A DNA stretch of 64,000 nucleotides from CAYOZN01 sp964408455. GTDB taxonomy: Bacteria > Planctomycetota > Phycisphaerae > UBA1845 > UTPLA1. A model generated the notes under the pieces. That model saw only the letters and a list, made by a program, of their open reading frames with translations. It made no database searches and was not told the origin of the DNA. The stretch lies in the NCBI GenBank assembly GCA_964408455.1, contig CAYOZN010000019.1, positions 40,556 to 104,555 of the forward strand, in the 5' to 3' direction. Position numbers and translations under genes: made by a program. The first letter of the stretch is position 1. The number at the start of each line of letters is the position of its first letter. Positions 46,029 to 55,083 of this stretch are shown here, one piece after another.

Positions 46029-47036
46029 ATGAAGAACGCCCGCATTGCCATCCTCGGCGCGACCGGCGCTGTCGGACAGGAGTTCTTTCGAATCCTCGAC
46101 GAGCGCGGCATCGAGCCCGATCAACTGCGCCTGCTGGCCTCGGCCCGTTCGGTGGGGCGGCGGATCACCTATCGCGGACGCGAGATCGCGGTCGAAGAGG
46201 TGCTGCCCGATGCGTTCAATGGCATCGACATTGCCCTGTTCAGCGCCGGGGCCTCGACCAGCCGCGACTGGGCGCCGGCGGCGGTACGGGCGGGCGGCCG
46301 CGTGGTCGACAACAGTTCGGCATTTCGCATGGACCCGGCGGTGCCGCTCGTCATCCCCGAGATTAATCCGCAGGCCATCGGCGCTGCCCCGATCATCGCC
46401 AATCCCAATTGCTCGACGATCATCATGAACATGGCGGTCTGGCCGCTGCACCGTGTCAACCCCGTGACACGCATCGTCGTCAGCACCTACCAGGCCGTCA
46501 GCGGCGCCGGGCTTCAGGCCATGCACGAACTCCAGCAGCAGACGCGCGACCTGCTGGATGACCGGCCGGCGCAGCCGCGCGTCTTCAGCGTGCAGTGCGC
46601 ATTCAATCTGTTCAGCCACAACACGCCCATTGGCCCGGATGGCTACAACACCGAAGAAGCCAAGATGATCCATGAGACACGGAAGATATTCGCCGAGCCG
46701 CGCCTGGCCATCACCGCTACGTGCATCCGTGTCCCGGTTCTGCGGGCGCACAGCGAATCGATCAATCTCAGCTTTACGCGCCCCATCTCCCCCGACGAAG
46801 CGCGCGACATCCTCGCCGCCGCCCCGGGCCTGCGAATCGTCGATGATCGCGAGAAGAACGAATTCCCCATGCCCATTGCCGCCACCGGGCAGGATGCGTG
46901 TTTGGTCGGCCGCATCCGGCAGGACGCCAGCCAGGCCGACGGCCGCGGTCTGGACCTTTTCGTCTGCGGTGATCAGCTGCGGAAAGGCGCGGCGCTGAAC
47001 GCGGTGCAGATTGCGGAGCGGCTGGCGCAATCGTAG
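46029..47036 (+). CDS. asd: Aspartate-semialdehyde dehydrogenase
   Basis: The 335-residue enzyme reduces aspartyl phosphate to the semialdehyde, the branch point to lysine, diaminopimelate, methionine and threonine. It has the NADP motif GATGAVGQEFF (10-20), DNSSAFRMD, the active-site Cys128 (NPNCSTI) and a downstream catalytic His (IRVPVLRAHSES). Length is normal. No other gene of the pathway is next to it; the following two genes have a lower GC look and seem unrelated. Confidence 0.95.
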   Translation: MKNARIAILGATGAVGQEFFRILDERGIEPDQLRLLASARSVGRRITYRGREIAVEEVLPDAFNGIDIALFSAGASTSRDWAPAAVRAGGRVVDNSSAFRMDPAVPLVIPEINPQAIGAAPIIANPNCSTIIMNMAVWPLHRVNPVTRIVVSTYQAVSGAGLQAMHELQQQTRDLLDDRPAQPRVFSVQCAFNLFSHNTPIGPDGYNTEEAKMIHETRKIFAEPRLAITATCIRVPVLRAHSESINLSFTRPISPDEARDILAAAPGLRIVDDREKNEFPMPIAATGQDACLVGRIRQDASQADGRGLDLFVCGDQLRKGAALNAVQIAERLAQS

Positions 47037-47058
47037 AATAGATGCACAGGAATCGATA

Positions 47059-47625
47059 ATGGTAGCTCAGAATGTTTTCATCGCAGAGGTTGAGTCCAGC
47101 GCGCAGTGGGATAGCGCGGCAGAGGATGTTCTGTCTCTACTTCGTTCCTTATCGCAACCGTCCGAACGCGATGCCGCGCAGCTGCAGTCTATGTTGGAGA
47201 TTATTGATCGTCTGTTCGCGAACACTGAACAGGAGACCAGGCGGCTGAAGAGTTTTGTCAGTTCCGAGCGCTCAACCGACGAGCTTGATCTGTCGCCGGA
47301 ATCGGATGTGGCGCTGCTCGAACACGCGCGACGATTTCTCGATTATGGCGCGACTTATCGCCAGCGCATCAAGCTTCTGCATCGATGGCGGCAGATGCTG
47401 GTGTCTGTTTCCGCAGGCAGCTCCGGACGCCACCAGGTGAAAAGTCGCGATGACAAGCTGAGCGAGCTGATGTCTTTATATGAGACTCTCGAACACAGTC
47501 TCTGCGGTTGGTCAGACCAACTCTGCGGCGAATATACCCGCCGCCATCCAGAGCTGTCCCCGTCCTCCATCGAAACCGTTGAGCTGGGTATTGGCGACAG
47601 CGCTGCACTTCCAGAAGTGCTTTAG
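47059..47625 (+). CDS. Unknown helical protein paired with a PIN-domain gene
   Basis: The 188-residue product starts at ATG 47059 after AGGAA. It is rich in charged and helix-forming residues (QLQSMLEIIDRLFANTEQET, QRIKLLHRWRQMLVSVS, KLSELMSLYETLEHSL) and likely forms long helices or coiled coils. No DNA-binding motif, membrane segment or signal peptide is visible. I do not recognise a family. Codon use is less GC-rich than neighbouring genes. It lies 18 bases before the PIN gene, the arrangement of antitoxin before toxin, but at 188 residues it is longer than usual antitoxins. It could equally be a substrate or adaptor for the nuclease. Confidence 0.6.
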   Translation: MVAQNVFIAEVESSAQWDSAAEDVLSLLRSLSQPSERDAAQLQSMLEIIDRLFANTEQETRRLKSFVSSERSTDELDLSPESDVALLEHARRFLDYGATYRQRIKLLHRWRQMLVSVSAGSSGRHQVKSRDDKLSELMSLYETLEHSLCGWSDQLCGEYTRRHPELSPSSIETVELGIGDSAALPEVL

Positions 47626-47643
47626 ACCTGAGGCGACGCCTTC

Positions 47644-48093
47644 ATGCGCGTTTGGGTAGATACGGGGCCGCTGATCGCACTGATTGACCGTCGCGACACA
47701 TATCATCGCTTTTCTTTGCTTCAGGTTCAGCTTAGCCGCTCCGTCAATTTTCAGATTCCGCGAATTGCCTTCGTCGAGGCTGTCGGTCACATCACGCGCT
47801 GGAATGCCGATCGCGACCGTCGCGAGTCTGGCGCGTACCGGCGGCGGGCACTTGCCGCGCTGCTCAAGCTCGGCTGGCCGGTTGTTGAGCACTCCAACGA
47901 AGACAACCAGGGCGCGCTCGAATGGTGGCGTCAGTTTGCAGATAATCCTCTTAACTTGCCCGACCTGCTGATCGTTGCAACGGCCACCCGTTTTGCGCCT
48001 GGTGCTATCTGGACCTATGACAAGGCACTTTCGCGATTCATTCAATCAACGGCGCCGGGGATCGCGTTGTTTGCCCAGGCGAGTGAGTCGTAG
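47644..48093 (+). CDS. PIN-domain nuclease
   Basis: The 149-residue protein begins MRVWVDTGPLIALIDRRD, the first acidic site (Asp6) of PIN domains. IAFVEAVGH supplies the second acidic site (Glu) and NLPDLLIVATATR the third, with YDKALSRF completing the fold. PIN domains cleave RNA and act in VapC toxins and RNA decay. The gene follows the helical unknown gene by 18 bases and is probably in one transcript with it. Whether it is a toxin is inference, as no recognisable antitoxin is present. Confidence 0.8.
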   Translation: MRVWVDTGPLIALIDRRDTYHRFSLLQVQLSRSVNFQIPRIAFVEAVGHITRWNADRDRRESGAYRRRALAALLKLGWPVVEHSNEDNQGALEWWRQFADNPLNLPDLLIVATATRFAPGAIWTYDKALSRFIQSTAPGIALFAQASES

Positions 48094-48326
48094 GCGTCGC
48101 TGCGGCTTTACAGGCGTATTCTTGCTCCGCCTGCCATGAAGTTGAATGCGATCTTCACACAAGAAAAAAGATAGTATTTGCATCAGGTGATTCGGGGTTG
48201 GTCACGATGCCTGGACTCGGGTTTTAAACTTCGTGCAGGCACCGAATGGCTGATGCGGAAGGATAGCCTGGCGTTGGGCAGGTTGCGCCTTGACGCCGCG
48301 GGCCGTCGCGCGACCATGCGCGGAAT

Positions 48327-49772
48327 ATGTGGGAGAATGTGCAGCTCAACCCGATGGATCGGTTCTTTCTGACTTTGCATCGCGTGCACACGCAAAGGGG
48401 GCTGCCGGGGATCAACTGCCTGGCCTGCGTGGAGCTTGACCGTCCCGTCGATACAGAAGCGGTGCAGTCGGCGTGGATCGCGGCGCAGCAGCGCTTCCCG
48501 CTCCTTCGGGGGCCGTTGCGGGTTGAAAGTGGCTTCTGGCGGACGGCAGCGGATGATAGGAGTTCTGCGACAAGAATCACGTTTCTGGACGCCAGTGCGG
48601 AGGATGCCGGCGAGGCGGCACTGTGCCGATTTGCCGCCGCGGCGATGGGGCGTGTCCCGGCGGCCGCGGCGGGGCCCGGCGGCGGGCGGACGATCGGCGG
48701 CGATGACCTCCGGGCGGCAGAACTGCTCCACGTTCGGCTGCCGAATGGGCGTGACTGGATCGGACTGGTGTGGCCGCACGCGCTCATGGACGGGGCCGGG
48801 GGGATGGCGCTACTTGAGGATGTGGGTGCGAATCTTTCGGCGGCGGCACGAGCGCCCGGCCAGCGGGCCGCCGATTGCCTGGCAAGCGCCGCCGGACCAT
48901 CCACAGAACTGGACAAATTGCCGGCAGGTGAAAGCAAACTGGCATCCAGGCAAATCGGCCCGGCAGGCGATCAGGTCGCGCGGTGGTTCCGCTGGACCCC
49001 GCGCTACGTGCTCCGCGCCGCACGGGCACATCACGAGGTGCGCAGGATCAATCGCCTGCACGGCCTGCGGTTCCACGAGCGACGCGGCCGCGCTTCGCTG
49101 CCGGTGACGCTGGTGCAGGCGCGCTGGCACGGGGCGGCGTTCGAGTCGGTGAAGCGCAATGCAGAGGCGACCTGCGCCGCCGGCCCTTTGCTCTATTCGC
49201 GGTTCCTTCTGAAGGCGACGCTGCGGGCGGTCGACGCGATGCGCGAGGCGCTGGGTTTTCACGAGCGCGAGCACTACATCGTGCCATTTCCCATGACGTG
49301 GGCCGAGGGCGTGCCGGCGTCGCGTCTCTTTCACAACCATGTCACAATTGCGACACTCGTCGTGCCGCGGTCGCGGCTGACCGACGACGCCGCCCTCGAC
49401 GAACTGCTCGCCGGGCAGATCGCCGCGTATGCATCACGGCGGGGCGAACGCGATTTTCTGGCACTGGCGGAACTCTTCGGCCGAATGCCGGCGGAGCGAT
49501 ATGCGCGGGCGGTGGAGGGCCGCCACGCCATGCCGCGGTATTCGTTTGGTTTCTCTTCTCTGCGGGTGTCGCCGGCGGAGTCCTTCCTCGGGGCCAGAGT
49601 GATCGCGGTCGGAGGCGGGACGCTGCCGCCATGCCCGCCGGGCGTGATGTTCAATTTCTGCCGCGCGGGCGGGCAATTGAGCCTGCTGACGGCCGCCTAT
49701 CCCCACTGCTGCACGAGCGGGACGGCCGGGCAGCTGACGGCCCGCATTGCGGCAGAACTGGGACCGTCCTGA
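48327..49772 (+). CDS. Condensation/acyltransferase-fold protein
   Basis: The 481-residue product resembles the chloramphenicol-acetyltransferase-like fold shared by NRPS condensation domains and wax ester synthases. Near the N-terminus stands NPMDRFFLTLH. The catalytic motif reads WPHALMDGAGG, a variant of HHxxxDG that keeps the second, catalytic His and the structural Asp. Later blocks (YIVPFPMTWAEGV, RLFHNHVTIATLVV) fit the second half of the fold. It probably joins an acyl thioester to an alcohol or amine, but the substrate is unknown. No NRPS or PKS genes are nearby. The start is uncertain: ATG 48327 has only a weak ribosome binding site. Confidence 0.65.
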   Translation: MWENVQLNPMDRFFLTLHRVHTQRGLPGINCLACVELDRPVDTEAVQSAWIAAQQRFPLLRGPLRVESGFWRTAADDRSSATRITFLDASAEDAGEAALCRFAAAAMGRVPAAAAGPGGGRTIGGDDLRAAELLHVRLPNGRDWIGLVWPHALMDGAGGMALLEDVGANLSAAARAPGQRAADCLASAAGPSTELDKLPAGESKLASRQIGPAGDQVARWFRWTPRYVLRAARAHHEVRRINRLHGLRFHERRGRASLPVTLVQARWHGAAFESVKRNAEATCAAGPLLYSRFLLKATLRAVDAMREALGFHEREHYIVPFPMTWAEGVPASRLFHNHVTIATLVVPRSRLTDDAALDELLAGQIAAYASRRGERDFLALAELFGRMPAERYARAVEGRHAMPRYSFGFSSLRVSPAESFLGARVIAVGGGTLPPCPPGVMFNFCRAGGQLSLLTAAYPHCCTSGTAGQLTARIAAELGPS

Positions 49773-49937
49773 CCCGGTGCGCAGCATGCAGTCCGAAAAT
49801 GGGCTGTGGCATGGTCAACCGTGGCGCCGGTAGTACCGGAGTGGATTGGAGCGGCGGCGCCGTGCAATAATGGATGACCACTCACCGCACGTCTGTTCGG
49901 CTGCGGATGAAAAGCGACCGCTTCAGGAGGGGACATC

Positions 49938-50696
49938 ATGACACGACGATCAACTACATGGGCCCTGGCCATCGCGCTCGGGGTTGGCGTGCATGCTCGG
50001 GCCGAAATGGTCACGCTTTCGCCGAGCGAGGACACCTTCGCCTGGGCGGCCGATCCGGACGGGACGTATGGAGATGCGGGGGCGCTGAACGTGTCCGGGG
50101 CGGCGGCGGTGAACGGCAACGGCGTGGCGCAGGGGGCCATGGACACATGGCTGAAGTTCGATGCCGCCGCGGCCGTGGCATCCTTCGACGCGGCCTACGG
50201 CGCGGGAAACTGGGCGCTGGCCTCTGCCAAGCTGTCGCTGCGCGAAGTGCCCGCACCGAACAACGAAATCTTCAATCGCGGCATCGGCCAGTTCGAAGTG
50301 CGCTGGATCGCAAGCGACGACTGGTCCATTGGACCCGGCGGTCCCGGCGTGCCGGGAACGGCGACCGGCAACCAGATCGGGTACAGCTACGGGCTGTCGC
50401 TCCTGAATGGTGCCGCGGATGCGTCACTGGGCATCTTCAGCAACGCCGGGACGAACGCGGTGCAGGCGTTCGGGCTCGCCGCCTTGCCCGATCTGAATGC
50501 AGACGTTCAGGCGGGCGGAGACATCTCGCTGTACCTGACGGCCGTGAGCCCGACCATCGGGTTCACCTTCAACTCCGGCGACACCGGCAATGCGCCGCAA
50601 CTCATGCTGGAGGCCGTGCTCATTCCCGAGCCGTCGATGGTGGGGCCGTTGCTGGTTGCCGCCGTGCTGCTAATGTCGCGGAAGAAGGCCCGCTGA
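49938..50696 (+). CDS. PEP-CTERM exported protein
   Basis: The 252-residue product has a signal peptide (ALAIALGVGVHARAE) and a C-terminal PEP-CTERM tag: IPEPSMVGPLLVAAVLLMSRKK, i.e. PEP, a hydrophobic helix and basic end. The tag is recognised by exosortase, which removes it during export, usually in bacteria that make exopolysaccharide. The body (TLSPSEDTFAWAADPDG, AMDTWLKFDAA, AKLSLREVP) looks like a DNRLRE-type beta sandwich. CAGGAGGGG lies close before the ATG. No exosortase gene is in the window. Confidence 0.85.
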   Translation: MTRRSTTWALAIALGVGVHARAEMVTLSPSEDTFAWAADPDGTYGDAGALNVSGAAAVNGNGVAQGAMDTWLKFDAAAAVASFDAAYGAGNWALASAKLSLREVPAPNNEIFNRGIGQFEVRWIASDDWSIGPGGPGVPGTATGNQIGYSYGLSLLNGAADASLGIFSNAGTNAVQAFGLAALPDLNADVQAGGDISLYLTAVSPTIGFTFNSGDTGNAPQLMLEAVLIPEPSMVGPLLVAAVLLMSRKKAR

Positions 50697-50709
50697 TGCG
50701 CACGGCGAT

Positions 50710-50931
50710 TTAGATCCACTCCACGATGACGCGGCCCTGCTTGTCGGTGAAGGAACCGACACAGATTAGGATCAGGTCGATAATCCACCACAGGCCCAGT
50801 CCGCCGAGCGTCAGGAGGAACAGCACGCCGGTGCCGATTTTGCCGACGGCCATGCGGTGCGCTCCGATCGGCGCCAGCAGGACGAGCAGCAGCAGCGGCA
50901 CGATCCGCTTGTGATGCGAGACACTGATCAA
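50710..50931 (-). CDS. TM2-domain membrane protein
   Basis: The 73-residue product starts at TTG 50931 with a very strong ribosome binding site (GGAAAGGAGG five bases upstream). It has a first hydrophobic helix (VPLLLLVLLAPIGAHRM), the TM2-type GAHRMAVGKIGTGVLF link and a second helix (LGLWWIIDLILICVGSF), ending in a short charged tail. TM2 proteins are small two-helix membrane proteins of unknown role. It converges on the PEP-CTERM gene. Confidence 0.85.
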   Translation of the reverse strand: MISVSHHKRIVPLLLLVLLAPIGAHRMAVGKIGTGVLFLLTLGGLGLWWIIDLILICVGSFTDKQGRVIVEWI

Positions 50932-51075
50932 GGCATCCTCCTTTCCGTGGGATCGCCGGGGGCCGTTTCTTACCGCACAGGAATTGGATTGGCCCTACTC
51001 ATGTGAATATTTGAGCGCGCATTCCAACCGGCGGCCAATTGTAAATCGAGCTCGGATTTGTAACGCCGCTGGAAG

Positions 51076-53568
51076 TCACCAGTTGGTGATATCGTCCCCG
51101 TCGCCCGATATGCCGTTGGGGCCGGCGCTCCACAGGTCGAAGCCGTTGGTGTTCTTTTCGCCCGGGGCGCGAAGCAGGTACTCATTGCCCCACGGATCGA
51201 GAAGGCCCTTGGCATCGTTGATGTAGGGTCCCTTCCACTTGTCGGCGAGATCGGGATCGTCGGGTTTTTCGACGAGGTGATTCATCGCCGCGGGGTACGT
51301 GTCGCATTGAAACTTGTACAGTTCCATCACCATGGCCAGCATGCCATTCTCACTGACGGCGGCTCGGGCCAGCGTCATTTCCGGGGTGTCGGGCCCGTCG
51401 TAAGCCGGCGTGGAGGCCGCATTGACCGCCGGTCCATCTTTTTTGTCCAGCGTGATTCGCACGATGCGGCCCCTGGTCATGCGCTTGATGGCCAGGCGCA
51501 GGCTCTCCTGTCCTTTGACGAGTTGCTTGAACTGTTTGGCCGTGTGAACCGGCTCATCGTTGACGTGGGTGATGATCTCAAAGGGCTTCAGCCCCGCGAC
51601 GGAGGCTTTGCTGCCCGGTTCGATCCTGGAAATGATCAGCCCCGGCTCGTCCGCCGAGCGCTGAAAGTAGCGGTTCACTTCGTACGTCAGATTTCGCACG
51701 GTGATGCCCAGCGCCTTGTTCTTGTGCTTCGCGGCCGAATCGTAGTGCGGCGGGCTTTGCGTGACGGTCATGGGCAGGCGCTTCACGTCGCCGTCGCGGA
51801 ACAGTTCGAGCTCGAACGGCCGGCCGAAGCCGAGGCGCGTCAGCGACTGGGCCAGGGTGCTGTCGGCCGAGGGCCAGGGCCGGGAAACGGAATCAAAATA
51901 CTGCTCGGGCAGCTCGTCCCATCGCTCCCAGGGAAAGTTGCCGCCGTAGCCATCGTCCTCGGTCGTGATGTCCAGCGGCTTCGGTTCGCCCGGCACGTGC
52001 AGTGCCAGCAGAATGTCGCCAGGTTGTATGCCGGCCTCCTCGGCAGGGGAACCGGGATAGACGTGCGAGACCATGCCGCCGATGGCCCCGTCGCGCGTGC
52101 GATCGGACACCCTGTTCGCGCGGGCCAGCTCCGAATCCATCGCCTGCATCTCGACGCCCAGCCACGCGATGCGGTTCTCCTCTTCCTCGGTGAGCGGCAC
52201 GTTCTGCGGATCGCCGTGGCGCGCCGGATCGGCCAGAACACCAGCCAGCGCGTTGGCCGGCATAAGCACGGATTCGTCGGTGGAATACTGCTCTTCGACC
52301 GAGACCTTCTGCCGCCGGTCGATGCTGAAGCACGCAAGCGCCCCGTCCTGCGTGAATATGAACCATGCTCCTTCGCTGGCATTGATGGACGGGAAGAGCC
52401 GATCGCCCCAGCGGCGCGAGAAGGATGAAATGCGGCCGTGCTGGTGGTAGGCGACGCGGTTTTCCCCCTTCATCTCGATCATGGCGAACATGAGCAGCCG
52501 ATTGGCGAGTTCCTCGATGCTGCCCGAAAGCAGCGACACGGCCGGTGACAGATCGGACTCCGTGGTAGCGGTGAATGCGCCATAGTCGCGGAGCGAGGCT
52601 TCGAAGCCGGCCTTCGCCGTGGTGCCATCGGGCAGGTGCACGAGTATGCGCTTCAGCCGCGCCGTGCTCCTGGGCTTGAGATTGGATAGCACCAGCAGGC
52701 GCCGCGCGGCGACGATCACGCCGATGGCATTCTGTTCGGTGGCCGCGTCTTCCTCATTTGCAGTGAAGGAAAAGAGACTCTCGGTCTTTCGCGGGCTGCG
52801 GAAGCTGAGCGCGACGCGGACCAGGCCCGACTCGGTGGCGGCGCTGAAGGAGGCGAGGCGCTGGTTCAATTCGCTGTCGGCGACGAACGTCCATGCCGAA
52901 GGGGCGATGGACCAGCCATCCTCCGGCGCGCCGTCCGCGAATGTCGCAGTTATGGCATTACCCTGTGCATCGACGATCAGTTGATCGGCAGTCAGCGGGC
53001 AGGTCCAGGTTCCGTCGTCTCTGATCGAGAAGGAAGGCGTAAATTCGCTGAGGCGGGCGTGCCAGCGGCCATCCTTCTGGGCATAGCCGACGGCGTAGCG
53101 GGGCGTCGCGGGCTGTTTTGCTGATTCCACGGCCGCGGCCTTTTTCAAAGGACGTTCAAGTACGAGCCGTACGGCGGGCCGATCGACCGCGACCCCGTCA
53201 ATTCGCGCAGCGACGCGGTCGTCGGCATGCGCCACGGCGATCGATTCGATGAATCGTGGGTGTATGAGCAGGTCCTTACCAACGACCGTGCCGTCGCCGA
53301 TCAGGAATCCGGCGGTGACGACGGGGCGCTCTTCCTTGACGTAATCAGACAGATCGACTTCCGCATGAAGATCGCCGCAGGAGCTGCACTTGGTCGCGAA
53401 GTTGAGCGCGCTGGGTTGATCGCCCTTGTCGTACTTCACGCGGTATTCGATGCGAACGAGGGAGGCCGCCGCTTTTTCCACTATCTTGCGCCGGGCGCCG
53501 GCGTCCGGTTCGGCGGCCGGCGCGGTGGACGCAAACGCGATGACGATGAGAACGGCGAATTTGTGCAT
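51076..53568 (-). CDS. Two-PDZ degenerate-protease protein ending in a GspG-like domain
   Basis: The 830-residue product has a signal peptide (FAVLIVIAFASTAPAAE). Its N-terminal region recalls trypsin-like HtrA proteins, but the catalytic TNxHVV and GNSGGP motifs are not visible, so it is likely inactive. Two PDZ domains follow: one around residues 470-545 (YPGSPAEEAGIQPGDILLAL), one around 610-705 (EPGSKASVAGLKPFEIITHV). The last 95 residues match the calcium-binding C-terminal domain of the type II secretion pseudopilin GspG: TYPAAMNHLVEKPDD, WKGPYIND, DPWGNEYLLRAPGE, FDLWSAGPNG and the final DDITNW. The GspG N-terminal helix and prepilin site are absent. A CxxC (KCSSC) lies near residue 60. 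It follows the DegP-type gene and shares its strand. Confidence 0.82.
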   Translation of the reverse strand: MHKFAVLIVIAFASTAPAAEPDAGARRKIVEKAAASLVRIEYRVKYDKGDQPSALNFATKCSSCGDLHAEVDLSDYVKEERPVVTAGFLIGDGTVVGKDLLIHPRFIESIAVAHADDRVAARIDGVAVDRPAVRLVLERPLKKAAAVESAKQPATPRYAVGYAQKDGRWHARLSEFTPSFSIRDDGTWTCPLTADQLIVDAQGNAITATFADGAPEDGWSIAPSAWTFVADSELNQRLASFSAATESGLVRVALSFRSPRKTESLFSFTANEEDAATEQNAIGVIVAARRLLVLSNLKPRSTARLKRILVHLPDGTTAKAGFEASLRDYGAFTATTESDLSPAVSLLSGSIEELANRLLMFAMIEMKGENRVAYHQHGRISSFSRRWGDRLFPSINASEGAWFIFTQDGALACFSIDRRQKVSVEEQYSTDESVLMPANALAGVLADPARHGDPQNVPLTEEEENRIAWLGVEMQAMDSELARANRVSDRTRDGAIGGMVSHVYPGSPAEEAGIQPGDILLALHVPGEPKPLDITTEDDGYGGNFPWERWDELPEQYFDSVSRPWPSADSTLAQSLTRLGFGRPFELELFRDGDVKRLPMTVTQSPPHYDSAAKHKNKALGITVRNLTYEVNRYFQRSADEPGLIISRIEPGSKASVAGLKPFEIITHVNDEPVHTAKQFKQLVKGQESLRLAIKRMTRGRIVRITLDKKDGPAVNAASTPAYDGPDTPEMTLARAAVSENGMLAMVMELYKFQCDTYPAAMNHLVEKPDDPDLADKWKGPYINDAKGLLDPWGNEYLLRAPGEKNTNGFDLWSAGPNGISGDGDDITNW

Positions 53569-53712
53569 GATCTGGATTCTCCGGCTGAACGGCGTGTGAT
53601 GACTTTGAATCTTCGGCACGATGTCGCGATCCGGGACGCGGCGCACTGCGTTCGAGGTGCCCGCATTCGGGGGGCTGACCAGCTGCGGACGGCAATCGGT
53701 GCAACAAACGCC

Positions 53713-55083
53713 CTATTCCTTCTCGTAGTCACGCGAAAAGTCGAGGATCACCTGGCGGAACAAACCGTTCCGCAGAACGTGCAGCACCAGCTTGTGCTTC
53801 TTGTTCACTTCCTCAAGGCATCGTTCGTGGATGGTCCTCACGTCGTCGAGCGTCGTGACCGCCCGCCCGTCGATCTTCAGAATGATGTCCTGCGTGCGCA
53901 AATCGCTGTTGGAGGCGTTGCCCGGATACTTGATCCCGTAGACGAAGACGCCTTGCCGCCGGTGGAAATAGAGCCCCGGATTGTCGAACTGGTTGATCGC
54001 CTTGACTGTGAAATCCCACCGCTTGCACTCGAGCTCCTCGCCCTCGACCTTGCCCTTTTCCCGGGGCGTGAGATCGACCTGCAATGTCTCCTGACCGCGG
54101 ACCAGCACGATGGAGGCGGGCTTATTCTTCGGCAATAGGCCGATCTGGCGGCGGAGCTGCGGCAGGTCTTCCTCGGTCATTGCCATGATCGGTCGATCGT
54201 TGATGCGGATGATGCGGTCCTTCGGCAGCAGGCCGGCCCGGCGGGCGGGGCTTTCGGGGTCCGTCTCGGCCACGATCACGCCTTCCTCGGCATCAAAGTA
54301 GATGTTGCGGTTGAAATCGCGCAGGGCCTGCAACTGGAGCCCGGTCCAGCTCCACTTCACTTCGCCGTAGTCGCGCAGCTGCGACATGATGTCCCGGATG
54401 GTTTCGGACGGCACCGTGAAGCCCATGTCGCCGCCGACCATGACACCGCGCGTGTTGAGGCCCACGACTTCGCCGTGCGTGTTGACGAGCGGCCCGCCGG
54501 AATTACCCGGGCTGATGGACGCGTCGGTCTGGAGCCACAGGCTGTACTCGCTGTGCTCGGGCAGGAAGCGACGCGTGCAGGAGATGATCCCCAGCGAGAC
54601 GCTGCGATTCAGCCCCCACGGCGCCCCCATGGCCATGACCACGTCGCCCTCGGTGAGGCGCATTGAGTCGCCCAGGACGGCGTAGGGCGCGATGCCGCCA
54701 CCCGGCAGATCAAGCTGGATGAGTGCCAGGTCGGTGTCCTTGTCCTTGCCCAGCACCTTCGCGCTGGCCGCCCGGCCGTCGGTGAGCTGGCAGCGCACTT
54801 CGATCGCCTTGTCGACGACGTGCCAGTTGGTCAGCGCCTCGCCCGTGGCTGATACGATGACGCCGGAGCCGCTGATTTCCTGGGATTCCTTTTTTCCCGA
54901 CTCCATGCTTTCGCGGATGCACTTGATGTAGATGACCGCCGGAAACACGCGGGCCTTTGCCCGGGCGATGACTTCGCGAAAGTCGGGCGATGCCAGCGGT
55001 GTGGCCGCATCCTCAGCGCGTGCGGCGCCCGGTGCGATTGCAGCGAGACAAACGGATATCATCAGCGCCAGGCGAAACGTCAT
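53713..55083 (-). CDS. DegP/HtrA-type periplasmic serine protease
   Basis: The 456-residue product has a signal peptide (1-23) and a trypsin-like domain with an intact triad: His88 (LTNWHVVD), Asp118 (KDTDLALI) and Ser195 (SPGNSGGPLV). Two PDZ-like regions follow (SPARRAGLLPKDRIIRINDR and YPGNASNSDLRTQDIILKID). HtrA proteases degrade or refold damaged envelope proteins. The ATG at 55083 gives a standard signal peptide and has AGAGG seven bases before it; ATG 55122 is an alternative. It heads a unit with the PDZ/GspG protein 144 bases downstream. A terminator-like hairpin lies about 160 bases upstream of the start. Confidence 0.88.
   Translation of the reverse strand: MTFRLALMISVCLAAIAPGAARAEDAATPLASPDFREVIARAKARVFPAVIYIKCIRESMESGKKESQEISGSGVIVSATGEALTNWHVVDKAIEVRCQLTDGRAASAKVLGKDKDTDLALIQLDLPGGGIAPYAVLGDSMRLTEGDVVMAMGAPWGLNRSVSLGIISCTRRFLPEHSEYSLWLQTDASISPGNSGGPLVNTHGEVVGLNTRGVMVGGDMGFTVPSETIRDIMSQLRDYGEVKWSWTGLQLQALRDFNRNIYFDAEEGVIVAETDPESPARRAGLLPKDRIIRINDRPIMAMTEEDLPQLRRQIGLLPKNKPASIVLVRGQETLQVDLTPREKGKVEGEELECKRWDFTVKAINQFDNPGLYFHRRQGVFVYGIKYPGNASNSDLRTQDIILKIDGRAVTTLDDVRTIHERCLEEVNKKHKLVLHVLRNGLFRQVILDFSRDYEKE

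Noticed and set aside
48178..48372. A 64-codon frame before the acyltransferase gene
   Set aside because: It overlaps the start of the better-supported gene and has no ribosome binding site or recognisable sequence.
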